Assembly (NCBI GenBank): GCA_007844125.1
Contig: CM017557.1
Span: 60,947,990 to 61,011,989 of the forward strand
Source: Sinonovacula constricta
Taxonomy: Eukaryota > Mollusca > Bivalvia > Cardiida > Solecurtidae
Reading direction: 5' to 3'
Length of the DNA: 64,000 nucleotides
In this document: piece after piece, positions 1 through 19,776 of the stretch
Layout of the letters: each line of letters begins with the position of its first letter
How positions within the stretch are numbered: the first letter of the stretch is position 1
Translations under genes and position numbers: made by a program
Notes under the pieces: generated by a model
The model's database searches: none
What the model was told of the DNA's origin: nothing
Seen by the model: the letters and a program-made list of their open reading frames with translations, nothing else

Positions 1-15
1 AAAACACAATCCTAC

Positions 16-345
16 CTTAGCTGTCACTACCAGATGATCCCCCTGTACTGTTCCTGCTGTGTCTCTGACCCATCCGCAAACAAACTGGTTGTACGCCTCC
101 AGAGACTTGTATGATTTTAAATCATCTGCACTGTACGCACTTGGAGTGAACAAAAGGTAATTAACGATATCTGGATAAGTCACCGACGGAAAAATGTCAA
201 CATTCTTAGTCCATGCAAAGTTTGCCTCATACGGGTCACATCCTCCAATGATCATCAATTTTGCTTCGTATCGCTTTCTTTCTTCAATTGTAAGTCCATC
301 TTTATAAGATAATGATTCAGTTTGTTTAGCAAGACGTTTTGCCAT
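16..345 (-). CDS. First exon of a SWIM/YqaJ-type transposon-associated protein (partial)
   Basis: On the minus strand an ATG at 345 opens exactly 110 codons, ending at a GT donor (15-14) in phase 0; the rest lies beyond the left edge. The reading has the pattern FPSVTYPDIVNYL then LKSYKSLEAYNQFVCGWV. I recognise this as the N-terminal exon of the large invertebrate family whose later exons carry a SWIM-type zinc finger and a YqaJ-like exonuclease domain, neither of which is visible here. Such genes accompany ISL2EU-type THAP transposons, matching the THAP/SAP remnant next door. There is no stop in the exon, so it may be intact. The start is chosen because the same frame meets stops just upstream. 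Function (DNA end processing for transposition) is family inference. Confidence 0.6.
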
Positions 346-1314
346 AACTATTAGCGTAATAAACGTAGTTGAAATCTATTAATCTGAGTTTTAAAAATCA
401 ATCTCTTATCTATTTCCGTTGTACTGAGCGAGTGCCTCCAAGATGGCCGACAAGGCGGTGTTAGGGTAAAAATCACCCTCCGGTGAAATTACTCTATAGG
501 GACAGTCAAGACCCCCACCAGGTGTAGGAGATTAAGTGGGGTAAAAGCCTCTAGGGGCTGATTAGCACATTGCCTGTAGTGAATATGACATAAAGTTCAG
601 CATCTAGCCTCTTATTGAACTGCTGATGATAGTTAAAATGCTACTTGGCTTATTTAAAGATTATACAATAATCTTCTATATTATATTTTTTCTAATTAAC
701 ACATGTGTATAAAAAATAAAAAACAGAAGACCGAGGGATGATAAATTGCACTACTATTTATATGAAACATTTCAGCATACTAATTAATTTGTATATGCCA
801 ATTTAAACAATAAATTGCAATACAATTTAGGCCCTAATAGGTGATATTGTTAAGGCTTTAATATTTTAAATGATTATAAAAACATTTGGACAGTTTTGTT
901 GTGAATAACATTGACCAGTATTGACAAGTAATGACCACTATTGACCAGTAATGTCCACTATGACCAATATTGACCACCAATACTCAATTGACCAGTCAAT
1001 AAGCCAACCCTGTGATCATTGACACATTTTGAATTAAATTGATACTTGACAAAATTATCCAGAATGTATTTGTTAATTCTATTTGTATGGTACATGTATA
1101 AACCTTAAACCTTTTACCATAACATAATAGTTATCAAGAGAAATTTCTTTATATAAAAGCTCCTAGTTATTACATCATAAGTAATATACATTTTGTATTT
1201 TCACTGTTTTTTTAAAATATGGACTTTAAAAAGCAGGACTTGTTTTTGGCACATCAAAAAACCAGCCAAACTATTGAAAGGCTATAAGCTAATCCATTGA
1301 AAGGGTTGTGTATT
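346..1314. other. AT-rich spacer with short AT-GACCA microrepeats
   Basis: No gene is seen. About 905-1000 is a run of degenerate 10-12 bp units built on ATTGACCAGTA. An AAGATGGCCGAC motif resembling a YY1-type promoter element lies near 440, upstream of the minus-strand gene, and could belong to its promoter. Confidence 0.4.
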
Positions 1315-1359
1315 GGGCAGTCCGATAACTAAGTTGTCTGCCCTTGAGTACTCTCCGAA

Positions 1360-1371
1360 TGCGCATGCGCA
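1360..1371. promoter_or_regulatory. NRF-1-like palindromic site
   Basis: TGCGCATGCGCA matches the NRF-1 consensus. An ETS-like ACTTCCGG follows a few bases on, about 100 bp before the degenerate THAP exon. Together they look like a compact TATA-less promoter for the transposon gene. Confidence 0.4.
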
Positions 1372-1469
1372 CTAAAACTTCCGGGGTATAAGTAGAAATT
1401 TTATCAGCGTGTATAACACACACATCGAGTGACATGGAAAGTTAATTAAAGAACGAAACAAAACCAAAA

Positions 1470-1594
1470 TGGAAATCGCCGAAATATTGCTGAATATTTA
1501 AAGGTGTTTATAGCGGGAAGGTGGTCGAAAACAGAACTGTTTCATGGCATCGATTTCCTCAAAACAAGCGACTGCGACGCATTTCGATGGTATT
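1470..1594 (+). pseudogene. Degenerate THAP-domain exon interrupted by a repeat
   Basis: One frame reads VSWHRFPQNKRLRR, close to the THAP core HRFP-x2-x-LR that follows the first zinc ligands. Upstream in the same frame is a TGA after PKYC. The frame is cut at 1594 by the start of the 1.37 kb inverted-repeat element. THAP domains bind transposon ends. The identification rests on about 25 residues, so it is tentative; the element context and the SAP-like exon opposite support it. Confidence 0.35.
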
Positions 1595-2962
1595 GTAACA
1601 CTTCGCCCTCCCTCAACTGGTAACAGTTCGCCTTTGATTGGTAACAGCTCGCCCTAGATAGGTAACAGTTCGCCCTTACTTTATAACATGTCGCCTTCGG
1701 ATATAAGTGTATACATCAAGAAAAAAAGTAAATTGGTTAATTTATTTATAACCATTCACATTGTATTTGTTTTCTTCGTCTTAATATACATTATGCGCTC
1801 TTCTGATATAAGTGTATACGCCAATCTTCGCCCTTAAAAATCTTAAAGAAATTAAGTAAAAAGAATGTAAACTTATTATTTTTTTTATTATTTTGACACC
1901 ATTCACATTAAATGTATGCTTCTTTTGTCTCATTATTCTTTATTATTATTAACAATGTATTATTAGCATCGTAAATTATTATATTTTTATTTTTCATATT
2001 TTAAAATTGTTTTAACCAAAGAAAAAATCTGATCCTCCCAGTACAATATGTGAGCTGTCACTGTTCCTTGATTTAAATGCAATGTTGCGACCTAAAATAA
2101 GATCATTATACGTGGTTTATTTATTTCATAATTTATATTTAAATAAAATTCCGCTGTTGCAAGGATTTTAATGTTACTTAGTTGCATACATATTTTGTTG
2201 CAAATACTTTAATAAGGTTGTCATACTCAAGATGACTTGAGTACGCAGTTATCTTATAATTGCACATAAAAGCGTGAACGTTAATTGGTGTTTGCCTACA
2301 GACATTATTGTGATGATACCATTAGCACTAATCTTGATAGATAATTAGTCAGTGTGATCTTGATTAATGTTTACCGACATAGACGTATATAAAAATTAAA
2401 ATTAATAAATTGGTCAGTGTGTGATTGTTAATTGATTTTTGTCTAGTCATTATTATGATGATACCGTCAGCACTAATCTTGATTGATAATTAGTCACCAT
2501 GATCTTAACTGATGCTTGCCGTCATAGACGTATATAAGTGCTTGCAATTAATAGACTAGTCAGTGATTCAATCTCGCAACGTACGCAATACAGTATGAAG
2601 AAGTCGACTAAGACGGCAACCAACTAAATGTATTTGTATGCATATCTTATAAAATATTATATATATTATACACTATATAACAAATTAAATCAATTATAAA
2701 CTTTACTTGACATCATTTTCCCCCTTCATTTAACGCGTGGAAATGGTACACTTATATACGAAGTACTCATAATGCATATGAAGCCGATGAAAACAAATAC
2801 AAATTGATGTGAATTGTGTCGAAATAATTATAAATAAGTTAACAAGTATACACTTTTGCTTGACGTATACACTTATATACGACGGCGACATGTTACTGAT
2901 CAAGGGCGAACTGTTACCGATCAAGGGCGACCTGTTACCAGTTAAGGGAGGGTGAAGTGTTA
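1595..2962. mobile_element. MITE-like element with internally repeated inverted ends
   Basis: The left end (1595 to about 1705) and right end (about 2865 to 2962) are inverted copies starting GTAACACTTCGCCCTCCCT. Each end is itself a small tandem array of roughly 17 bp units of the form GGTAACAGTTCGCCCTT (3-4 copies), followed by a shared ATATAAGTGTATAC. No transposase frame is visible. It has inserted into the THAP-like exon of the older element, so it is the younger of the two. Confidence 0.65.
2303..2536. repeat. Internal tandem duplication, period 145 bp
   Basis: Positions 2303-2393 and 2448-2536 are about 90 bp diverged copies sharing AGCACTAATCTTGAT and CATAGACGTATATAA. They lie wholly inside the 1595-2962 element. 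Confidence 0.6.
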
Positions 2963-3037
2963 CTAATTCTACTCGAGTTGGTCTCTCCTTTTCAATTCAT
3001 AATTGCCAGTAATATCTAGCTTGTAAACGCCGATAAT

Positions 3038-3178
3038 TCACTCGATTAGCTGATATTCCCTTCAGGATCCAGCCAAACGACGATTCGCCAGGACCTTCTT
3101 TAAATCTGTTAGCTTGAAATGGTCTAATTCTTAGTTGTTAACACAAGCTTCGTTGATTTCTTTGTCCGTGTCCGCCAT
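3038..3178 (-). pseudogene. Degenerate SAP-domain first exon
   Basis: From an ATG at 3178 the minus strand reads MADTDKEINEACVNN, a stop, then ELDHFKLTDLKKVLANRRLA in the same frame and a second stop. The L-x3-KLTDLKKVLANRRLA stretch matches the first helix and turn of a SAP DNA-binding domain, which commonly begins the SWIM/YqaJ transposon proteins. Two in-frame stops in under 50 codons mean it is dead. Its distance from the first-exon candidate at 16-345 and the opposed inverted ends suggest it belongs to a separate copy. Confidence 0.45.
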
Positions 3179-3314
3179 CTTTTTTTCTTTACTTAGTCCC
3201 CAGAGGCTCGGCGACGAGTAGCCTCCCTTTGAATTCAAGTTAAGTAACCGAGTTATCAGACTGCCCATATACAAGGCATAACATAGCTCTAGCTGGTGGC
3301 AGGTCTATTGTATT

Positions 3315-5888
3315 TCATTTATTCATAATATTTGCACATTTCTCCTTAAGCGTTGAGCGGAAACTGTCTCCAAATTTGGCATGTCTGCGCAGTTTGTTAC
3401 TTGCAAGTTTTGCCATGGCAAAACCTCTTACTGTCAAAAAAAGGCAACACATGTCCTCCAAAAGGCCACTCAACACCAGTTCTGAATCTTCATCAGTAAG
3501 CTCAATTCTTAAACACAGCTTTTCCAGATAATATTTCACCATAAAATCTTCCATCAAACATTCTTTTAATTCATTTTTGTCCAGTGATTGATGCCTGAGA
3601 TATTTAGGATCCACTTTCTTCTGGACAACCCTTTCCATGGATCTTATCATGTAAAAAAAGTCTTCCTTTGGCAATTTAAGTCCGCCCTTGTTTTTAGTGG
3701 TTAGCATTGTGGCATATTTCTTAGTTTCCTCACTAGATTTTCCAGAACTCAGTTCTAATGCATGTTTTAGTTTTTGTTTATTAAGTGTACCTGACTTTGT
3801 ATACATTCTGGTGAGTGCATGGATGATGTATCCAGAGATGTAAAACAGCACCTTCTGCTCATTTTCGCTGATGTTTTTAGAGCTACTGCTGCATTCCTTT
3901 CTTCTGAGTCTGGTCAAATTTTCCAATAGTGACTTTATCATGTTCATAAGAAAGATTTGAATAAAGTTGTTAATGTCATCTGGATGAGGGATGTCCTGTT
4001 TTTTCATTTCTCTGACTAAGGTCTGAACTTCTTCGCTGAGTCTTATACTATGAAATTTAACAAATAACATCTCTCTGTCATCGGACAGAACAATGTTGCA
4101 GGGAAGATCAGCCAGGTCCCTGAAAACCACTTTGATTTTTGCTTTAACAAAATCATTGTTCTAACAATATTCTGAAATTTCACTGATTGGTGATTTACCA
4201 AACAAGTTGTGGAGTGGATTTTTGGAAATGTCATTCAGGGCTTCTTGGTAGGACTTGTAGAAAATTTGTTCGTAGGTGTCCCGTGACATTAATGGCTGTG
4301 GTGGCTGTTTCTGGCTCTTTGTTGCTTCACTTCCTGCAGCCTGATTGATGCTAACCTTCTTTTTGTGTTCATTTGCTGAAATATAATTAATAATTATAAA
4401 TGAACAAGATCAACATTATGTCACACACTCAAGCAGTAAATATGATGCTTGACAAATTATATTTTTATACATGTTTGAAGTTTGCATCTTTATCCTGTAA
4501 TCCTTTTGTGACCAAGTGCCTTATTATTTGCAAATAAGTTTTTTGGTAATAGTTAAATGGGTTAAATTAAAACAGTGGCTCTTTTAAGTATAATATAATT
4601 GAAAATGCAACAGGTTTGCATGCAAAAAGAAAAATACTGCTTCATTTAATTGGGACAACTGGTTGTTAATACCCACATGTAATTTGGTGTTATGAATAAA
4701 ACCAGGACAAAAAAAAACACCTTCAAACAAAGCTGAAGATCTAAAATATTTCATTTGACCAGACTTAAAAAAAAGGCTAGCATGTGTTTTTCTTGGTTTT
4801 TGACTAATTTTTAACTTACATCTGACCAATCGTACAGAGACTTATTACAAATAATATTCCTAAAATTATTTGCAGTGTCAACATGCCTAGAAAAGGACGG
4901 CCAAGTTACGGAGTGACAAGAAAGCACAAGCGACCACGAGGTGTGTCTGATCCATCATCAGAGCCACTAAATGGTTTCCTGTGCAACATTGATGACTCCA
5001 TCAGTGATACAGACGAGGAAGATATTTCTCTGAACACTGGATTCCTTAAAGATAAAGCAACCCAGGCCTCTGAGACCATAGATCTGCAAGCAGAGAGCAC
5101 TGTACCAACCAGGGTTAAGACTTTACAAAATGATTTATCTGACCTTCCAAGACCATTTCACCTGAACAAACATTCAAATATCCTTGAATTGTTATGTGTT
5201 AACTCTGACCAGAACAACGGTACATCATATATAAGCATTAAACTGTGCATCACTGAATGGGGACTAACTACTGTGTATGTTCATGGCAAGAGATTAGCCC
5301 AGGACCATACATAATTTGTGCAAGGTGACTTAGCTTTGTTGTTTATATCAAAGTGTATATAAAGTGTAAAACCGGCATTTTTATAATTCAATCAAATGCT
5401 ATAACATGTATATATGTTTCTTTTTAAATCTTGTAAATGCAAGGACTTTAGTTTAAATCTTCATTGCCTGTATGTTACCTTTATGCATGTTATTTTTGTA
5501 AAACTTCTGATAATACAAATAAAATTATAATTTCAAGTTATTTTATGTTGTGTTTTAGTATGGTAATGACAAGGTTCTGTTTATTGCGTTGAACATTTAA
5601 AGTTATCAGCTTGTCAACAGTACTGTTTTATTGCATGACCTTGTGTGAATTTTATCAAGACAAAAATGATCAAAATTTGCTTAATAAGTTAATACCTTTC
5701 AAGTTGAGATTATGTTTCTTAAGAACATGACCTCGGAAACCAGATATGCTTTTCATTAGCTTCTGACATGCTGGGCACTCGTACATAGCTGACTCCTGCA
5801 CACTTTCACTATCACAAAGTTCATCATAATCAGTATAGTCCCCAAGAAGTAAATCCAAATTCAAGTCCTCGTCATCTGCCTTAGACAT
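3315..5888 (-). pseudogene. Two-exon C2H2 zinc-finger gene with one internal stop
   Basis: Exon 1 (5888-5696) has an acidic start then a C2H2 finger, C-P-A-C with H-V-L-K-K-H, at about residues 37-57. It joins with consistent phase (1 nt carried) to exon 2 (4375-3315), which follows a TTTCAG acceptor. Exon 2 continues as a basic helical protein of about 350 residues, interrupted by one in-frame TAG at 4161-4163. It contains FYISGYIIHAL, reminiscent of the YxAGY motif in some transposase-derived proteins. Family not recognised. The single stop suggests a recently disabled copy or a read error. A separate + strand ORF sits in its intron. AATAAA overlaps the stop codon. Confidence 0.5.
4883..5314 (+). 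CDS. Unrecognised 143-residue basic protein
   Basis: An ATG in good context opens 143 codons. The N-terminus is strongly basic (MPRKGRPSYGVTRKHKRPRG), the middle acidic (residues about 33-47) and the C-terminal third hydrophobic, ending TTVYVHGKRLAQDHT. An AATAAA at about 5518 could end the transcript. It lies in the intron of the minus-strand C2H2 gene. I do not recognise it. It could be a nuclear protein of the same element or a terminal exon of a longer gene. Confidence 0.4.
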   Translation: MPRKGRPSYGVTRKHKRPRGVSDPSSEPLNGFLCNIDDSISDTDEEDISLNTGFLKDKATQASETIDLQAESTVPTRVKTLQNDLSDLPRPFHLNKHSNILELLCVNSDQNNGTSYISIKLCITEWGLTTVYVHGKRLAQDHT

Positions 5889-6417
5889 AGTTAACGTTAA
5901 CAGTGCTTAAAATGTAAGTTGTCGGATGAAATTCAAATGTAGAATGACTTACCAGATATTAAGTTCCTCCGAAGACCTTTTTCTTGAGGTACGATTACGA
6001 CACCTATATAAAAGGCAGGTTTAATTAATATACCCGCGCCTTTGATCATAGCTGCAATTAAAATGATGGGTTAGAACTTACTACAAACTTCCAATTAATG
6101 CTTAAAGTGAAAATTATGCCGTCATTTACTACAAAACATTAATTATTCACACCCTTTGGAAAGACAACGCCGCACTTTTGCGAAAATTCACAGCTCGTAA
6201 TCAAAGGATGGGACAATTGAATTACCGGTAGACCTACCCACTAATTACAATTTAATTAGTTTTTATGTTTTAGTAAGTCATGTTGGGGTAAAAGTGAAGA
6301 CTCGTTTTGAACGGTATTCGTAATTTTATAATTGTTTTGTTCTTTTTTATGCCCGAACTGTTACAACCGTTATGCATAATTAGAATTTAGGGTAGTTCGT
6401 AGAAAGTAAGATCTTGC

Positions 6418-6742
6418 CAGGTGCGGATCCAGGATTTCAGAATAGGGGGGGGGGGCGAGGGAGTAACATTCGGCCGCAGGCCGGAGCTGATCGCGCCGCA
6501 GGCGCGAAATCCGCGGCGGGGGGTCTGGAGGGGGCTCCCCCAGAAAATTTTGAATTCTAGAAGCGCTGAGATGCGATTTCCAAGCATCTGTGGGGCATAA
6601 TTTCCTTATCTATTTGCTCACTTTTAAGGGCAAAATATCCACGTTCGCGTTAAAAAACTAAAAATTTAACACTTTTTTTTTGTTGGTCGTCGAAAAATAG
6701 GGGGGCCGCGGCCCCTTCGGCCCCCCTCTGGATCCACCCCTG
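6418..6742. mobile_element. GC-rich MITE with GGATCCA-containing inverted ends
   Basis: The ends AGGTGCGGATCCAGGA and CTCTGGATCCACCCCT are imperfect inverted copies, each followed inward by a run of G or C. The interior is much more GC-rich than its surroundings and has no gene. Ends of the form CAGGGGTGGATCCA are common on short non-autonomous DNA transposons in invertebrates; I do not assign a superfamily. Confidence 0.55.
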
Positions 6743-7114
6743 CTTGCTGTTAAAAAAATACGACAAATTATTTCATTAAAAATTATAATTGCGTTTTCAA
6801 TATATGCAAAATCTCCCAAAATGTATCAAGAAACAAGCAACAAAATCATCGCCGCTGAGTATTCTCAATTCATTGTATTACTAACAAACAGAAACGTCTC
6901 CGTTGACAACGGCAAACAGGTGCGCGCTATCATAATCACGCTGTTTTCACGCAGAACGCGAGAGTTGGGCGAGATTTCGTTAGTTGCTTATCTCTGTTAT
7001 CTACGTCTCTGATAATATATAGATCGTATGTTTATAGGTATCGGGTCATTGATCGCGTCTGATTAACAACAGCAATTACATCATCATCAACAATAACGGC
7101 AACAACGGAGCATC

Positions 7115-17353
<10,239 letters not shown>

Positions 17354-17726
17354 TTGGCATACTTTTACATGTTTTCTTAGTTATGGGCAAATTGTCTTAA
17401 TTCAAATTAATTTGCCATTTAAATGAAACTCCTAAGAGAAACCGTCAAATAATCATAGAAAGCCGATCAATGAAACCATTTATATAGGAGTTTGAAGATG
17501 TTTATAAAAGTTCTTGCAAGGGAAAATTGTGAGAATGGCCTATCTTATTATTTATCATACGGAACATAGCTTTTTACAAACAAAACCTCTAATAAGTGTA
17601 TCGGAATTAAAAAAAAACACAAAAAAACCCTACGATCTTCGGGTATGGTAGATTAATTTTGCAAATTAAAAAATGGTTGACAAAGACTTTCACACGTATT
17701 ATGCATTTAAAACCCTTTTAAATCAC

Positions 17727-17757
<31 letters not shown>

Positions 17758-17990
17758 CAAAATCGACTTTGTAAAAAAAAAGTTAACGTCGGAAGTACCA
17801 GGGGATCTAAACCCGTTGATTTTTACAATATCAGAATTTTTCAATTAAAAATACAATGTCTAACTTGTTTTATATTGATTGTTAAACAAAACAGAATTTA
17901 TTTTGGTTTATAATCTGCCGGACTGCAAGAGTTAATTAGTTGCACTAGTTTCTCTTCAACATTGTTCCGATTGAGGATTTTTCCTGGACC
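17354..17990. other. 3' flank of tetraspan copy 1; poly(G) run
   Basis: AT-rich sequence with no gene. A run of about 24 G at 17734-17757 follows an eight-T run. No clear AATAAA close to the stop; GGAATTAAAAAA near 17605 is a weak candidate for the poly(A) region. Confidence 0.4.
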
Positions 17991-18419
17991 AATATGACGC
18001 CGCGCATTCGTGTACCTGAACAATCGGAACACCTCGGGTAATTCCGTTCTAGGGACAATCCAATCGCAACACCTCGGATAATTCACGAATCATCTCTCGG
18101 ATGTATGTAGGTAGTCGGATCACCTCGGCTATTTCCCTAAATGGGACTACTTTTCTGACAGAAGTCAAAACAAAGATGGCAGCTCGGATTACAGCTAACT
18201 ACAGTACGATGCCTGTAAAACTTCAATTTGTGGCGGCTTCAAAAAATCATCCAACTTTAATTTACCCAGCTTTCAAACGATGGCATAGTTTATGTTTTGT
18301 GCGAACTACATTTTAGGCATACTCTTCTTCCGACTTCCGGCGAACAAAACGATCGCGATTTCAGTAAGTATCATTGCACCAGATACATCCGAAGGATGAT
18401 TTTCCCGAGGACGGAATTA

Positions 18420-19776
18420 TGTGGCATTGTCATTGATGAGGGCCATATTGTTCTTAAATGGTAATGATTTTCACATTTGTTTTATATTTATTATCATTTG
18501 ATAGATTATCATTTTTGTGCTAGTTTCTAGTTATACAACTAGTTGCATTTTAATACCGCAAATCATTTTCAATATATAAACTTACTATTATTCACTTAGA
18601 TTGAACAATATTGTTGCAAAAACTTGATGTTTTATTTTTACAGTAACACTTATTGTGTTTTCATAAATCTGGTAATTTATAATTAGCTTTCATTCCATTG
18701 AATTTTGTATTGTGATCAATATTTAGTATTATCATGATAACATATAGTATCATTATTTTTTTCAAAAAAAAAGCAGGAAAATTATCCTGATCCTGATTTA
18801 AAAAGGTGTTATTTCAATTGCAATCTCAATAAGTATAATGTGTCAACATTTGAATATTTTAAATGTAAGATGGGACATTTGCTAAGTTTACTAAAAGTGT
18901 TTTTATTACTTAACAACTATTTACAACTAAATAAACTGTTTGTAGGGGACAGGAGTTTCGGCCTAAATTTCAGCGCCTGGGAGAACTTACCTGTTTGTAT
19001 CCACATGCAGCACACCTTGCTCTTACAGCAACTGCAGACCAAGAAACCGTAAACTCCTTAGCAAAAGCATTACTGTATTCTGATTATAAAATAGTTGCTG
19101 TTAATCCAGACCGTCCCAATATCTTTATAGAAAAAGTGGTTAGACCACCAAATGCAAAAAAAAAATGAGAAATATGATGCATTTAATGCTCCTTTAGCTG
19201 AACAACTTAAAAATCAGCTGGAAAAGTTCCCTGTCACAATTGCATATGTAGAAAGTTTGGAAGCACTTGGCTATGCTTATCAGTATCTGAATAATACATT
19301 AGGAGACCTTCAGTACAATGGAAATGAACAAATTCCAGAAAACAGGCTATTTGCTCCATACCACACTGACTACACATCAGACATGAAAAAGCATATTGTT
19401 GCTGACTTAGCTAAAGATAAGCCAACCACACGTCTAGTGTTAGCTACAGTTGCTCTGGGAATGGGTCTTAACTCACCTGCAATTATCAGAGTAATGCACA
19501 TGAGGCCCCCAGTCAGTTTAGAACATTATTTGCAAGAGATTGGACGAGCAGGGCGTTGTGGACAATCAGCATCAGCAGTTATGTTTTATAATTATAGTGA
19601 TATTGCTCCAAACAGGAAGGGAATAAAACAGGAAATGGTAGATTTCTGCAAAAACAATGAAACTTGCCTGCGGTTATATTTGGTAAACTACTTTGGATTC
19701 GATAAAGTTTTGTTCAGTGGTAGTAAAAAAAGAATGCTGTGTAAATTGTAGACATAAGGAGGACCAACATTTGTAA
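18420..19776 (+). pseudogene. RecQ-like DNA helicase, motifs II-VI plus zinc-binding tail
   Basis: Exon 18420-18460 carries motif II as VIDEGH (DExH) and joins in phase, through a GTAATG donor and TGTAG acceptor, to exon 18946-19776 beginning GQEFRPKFQRLGEL. Motif III is LTATAD; NPDRPNIF follows; motif V is TVALGMGLNSPA; motif VI is QEIGRAGRCG. Two frame breaks fall in A-runs (A10 near 19155, A7 near 19727). The frame after the second reads ECCVNCRH, the usual RecQ Cys cluster. Motif I and the start are missing, replaced by element-end sequence. The protein would unwind DNA during transposition, by inference. A-run breaks could be read errors. Confidence 0.7.

Larger units (their letters stand above)
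1315..3267. mobile_element. Deletion derivative of a THAP/SAP-YqaJ DNA transposon
   Basis: Imperfect 21 bp inverted ends lie at 1315-1335 and 3247-3267 (GGGCAGTCCGATAACT against GGGCAGTCTGATAACT inside the reverse complement). Between them are a degenerate THAP-like exon reading inward from the left and a degenerate SAP-like exon reading inward from the right, so only the 5' parts of two convergent genes survive. ISL2EU-type elements encode such a pair (THAP transposase and SAP/YqaJ protein), so a centre-deleted copy is the simplest reading. The target duplication is unclear, and a second repeat interrupts the THAP exon. Confidence 0.4.
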
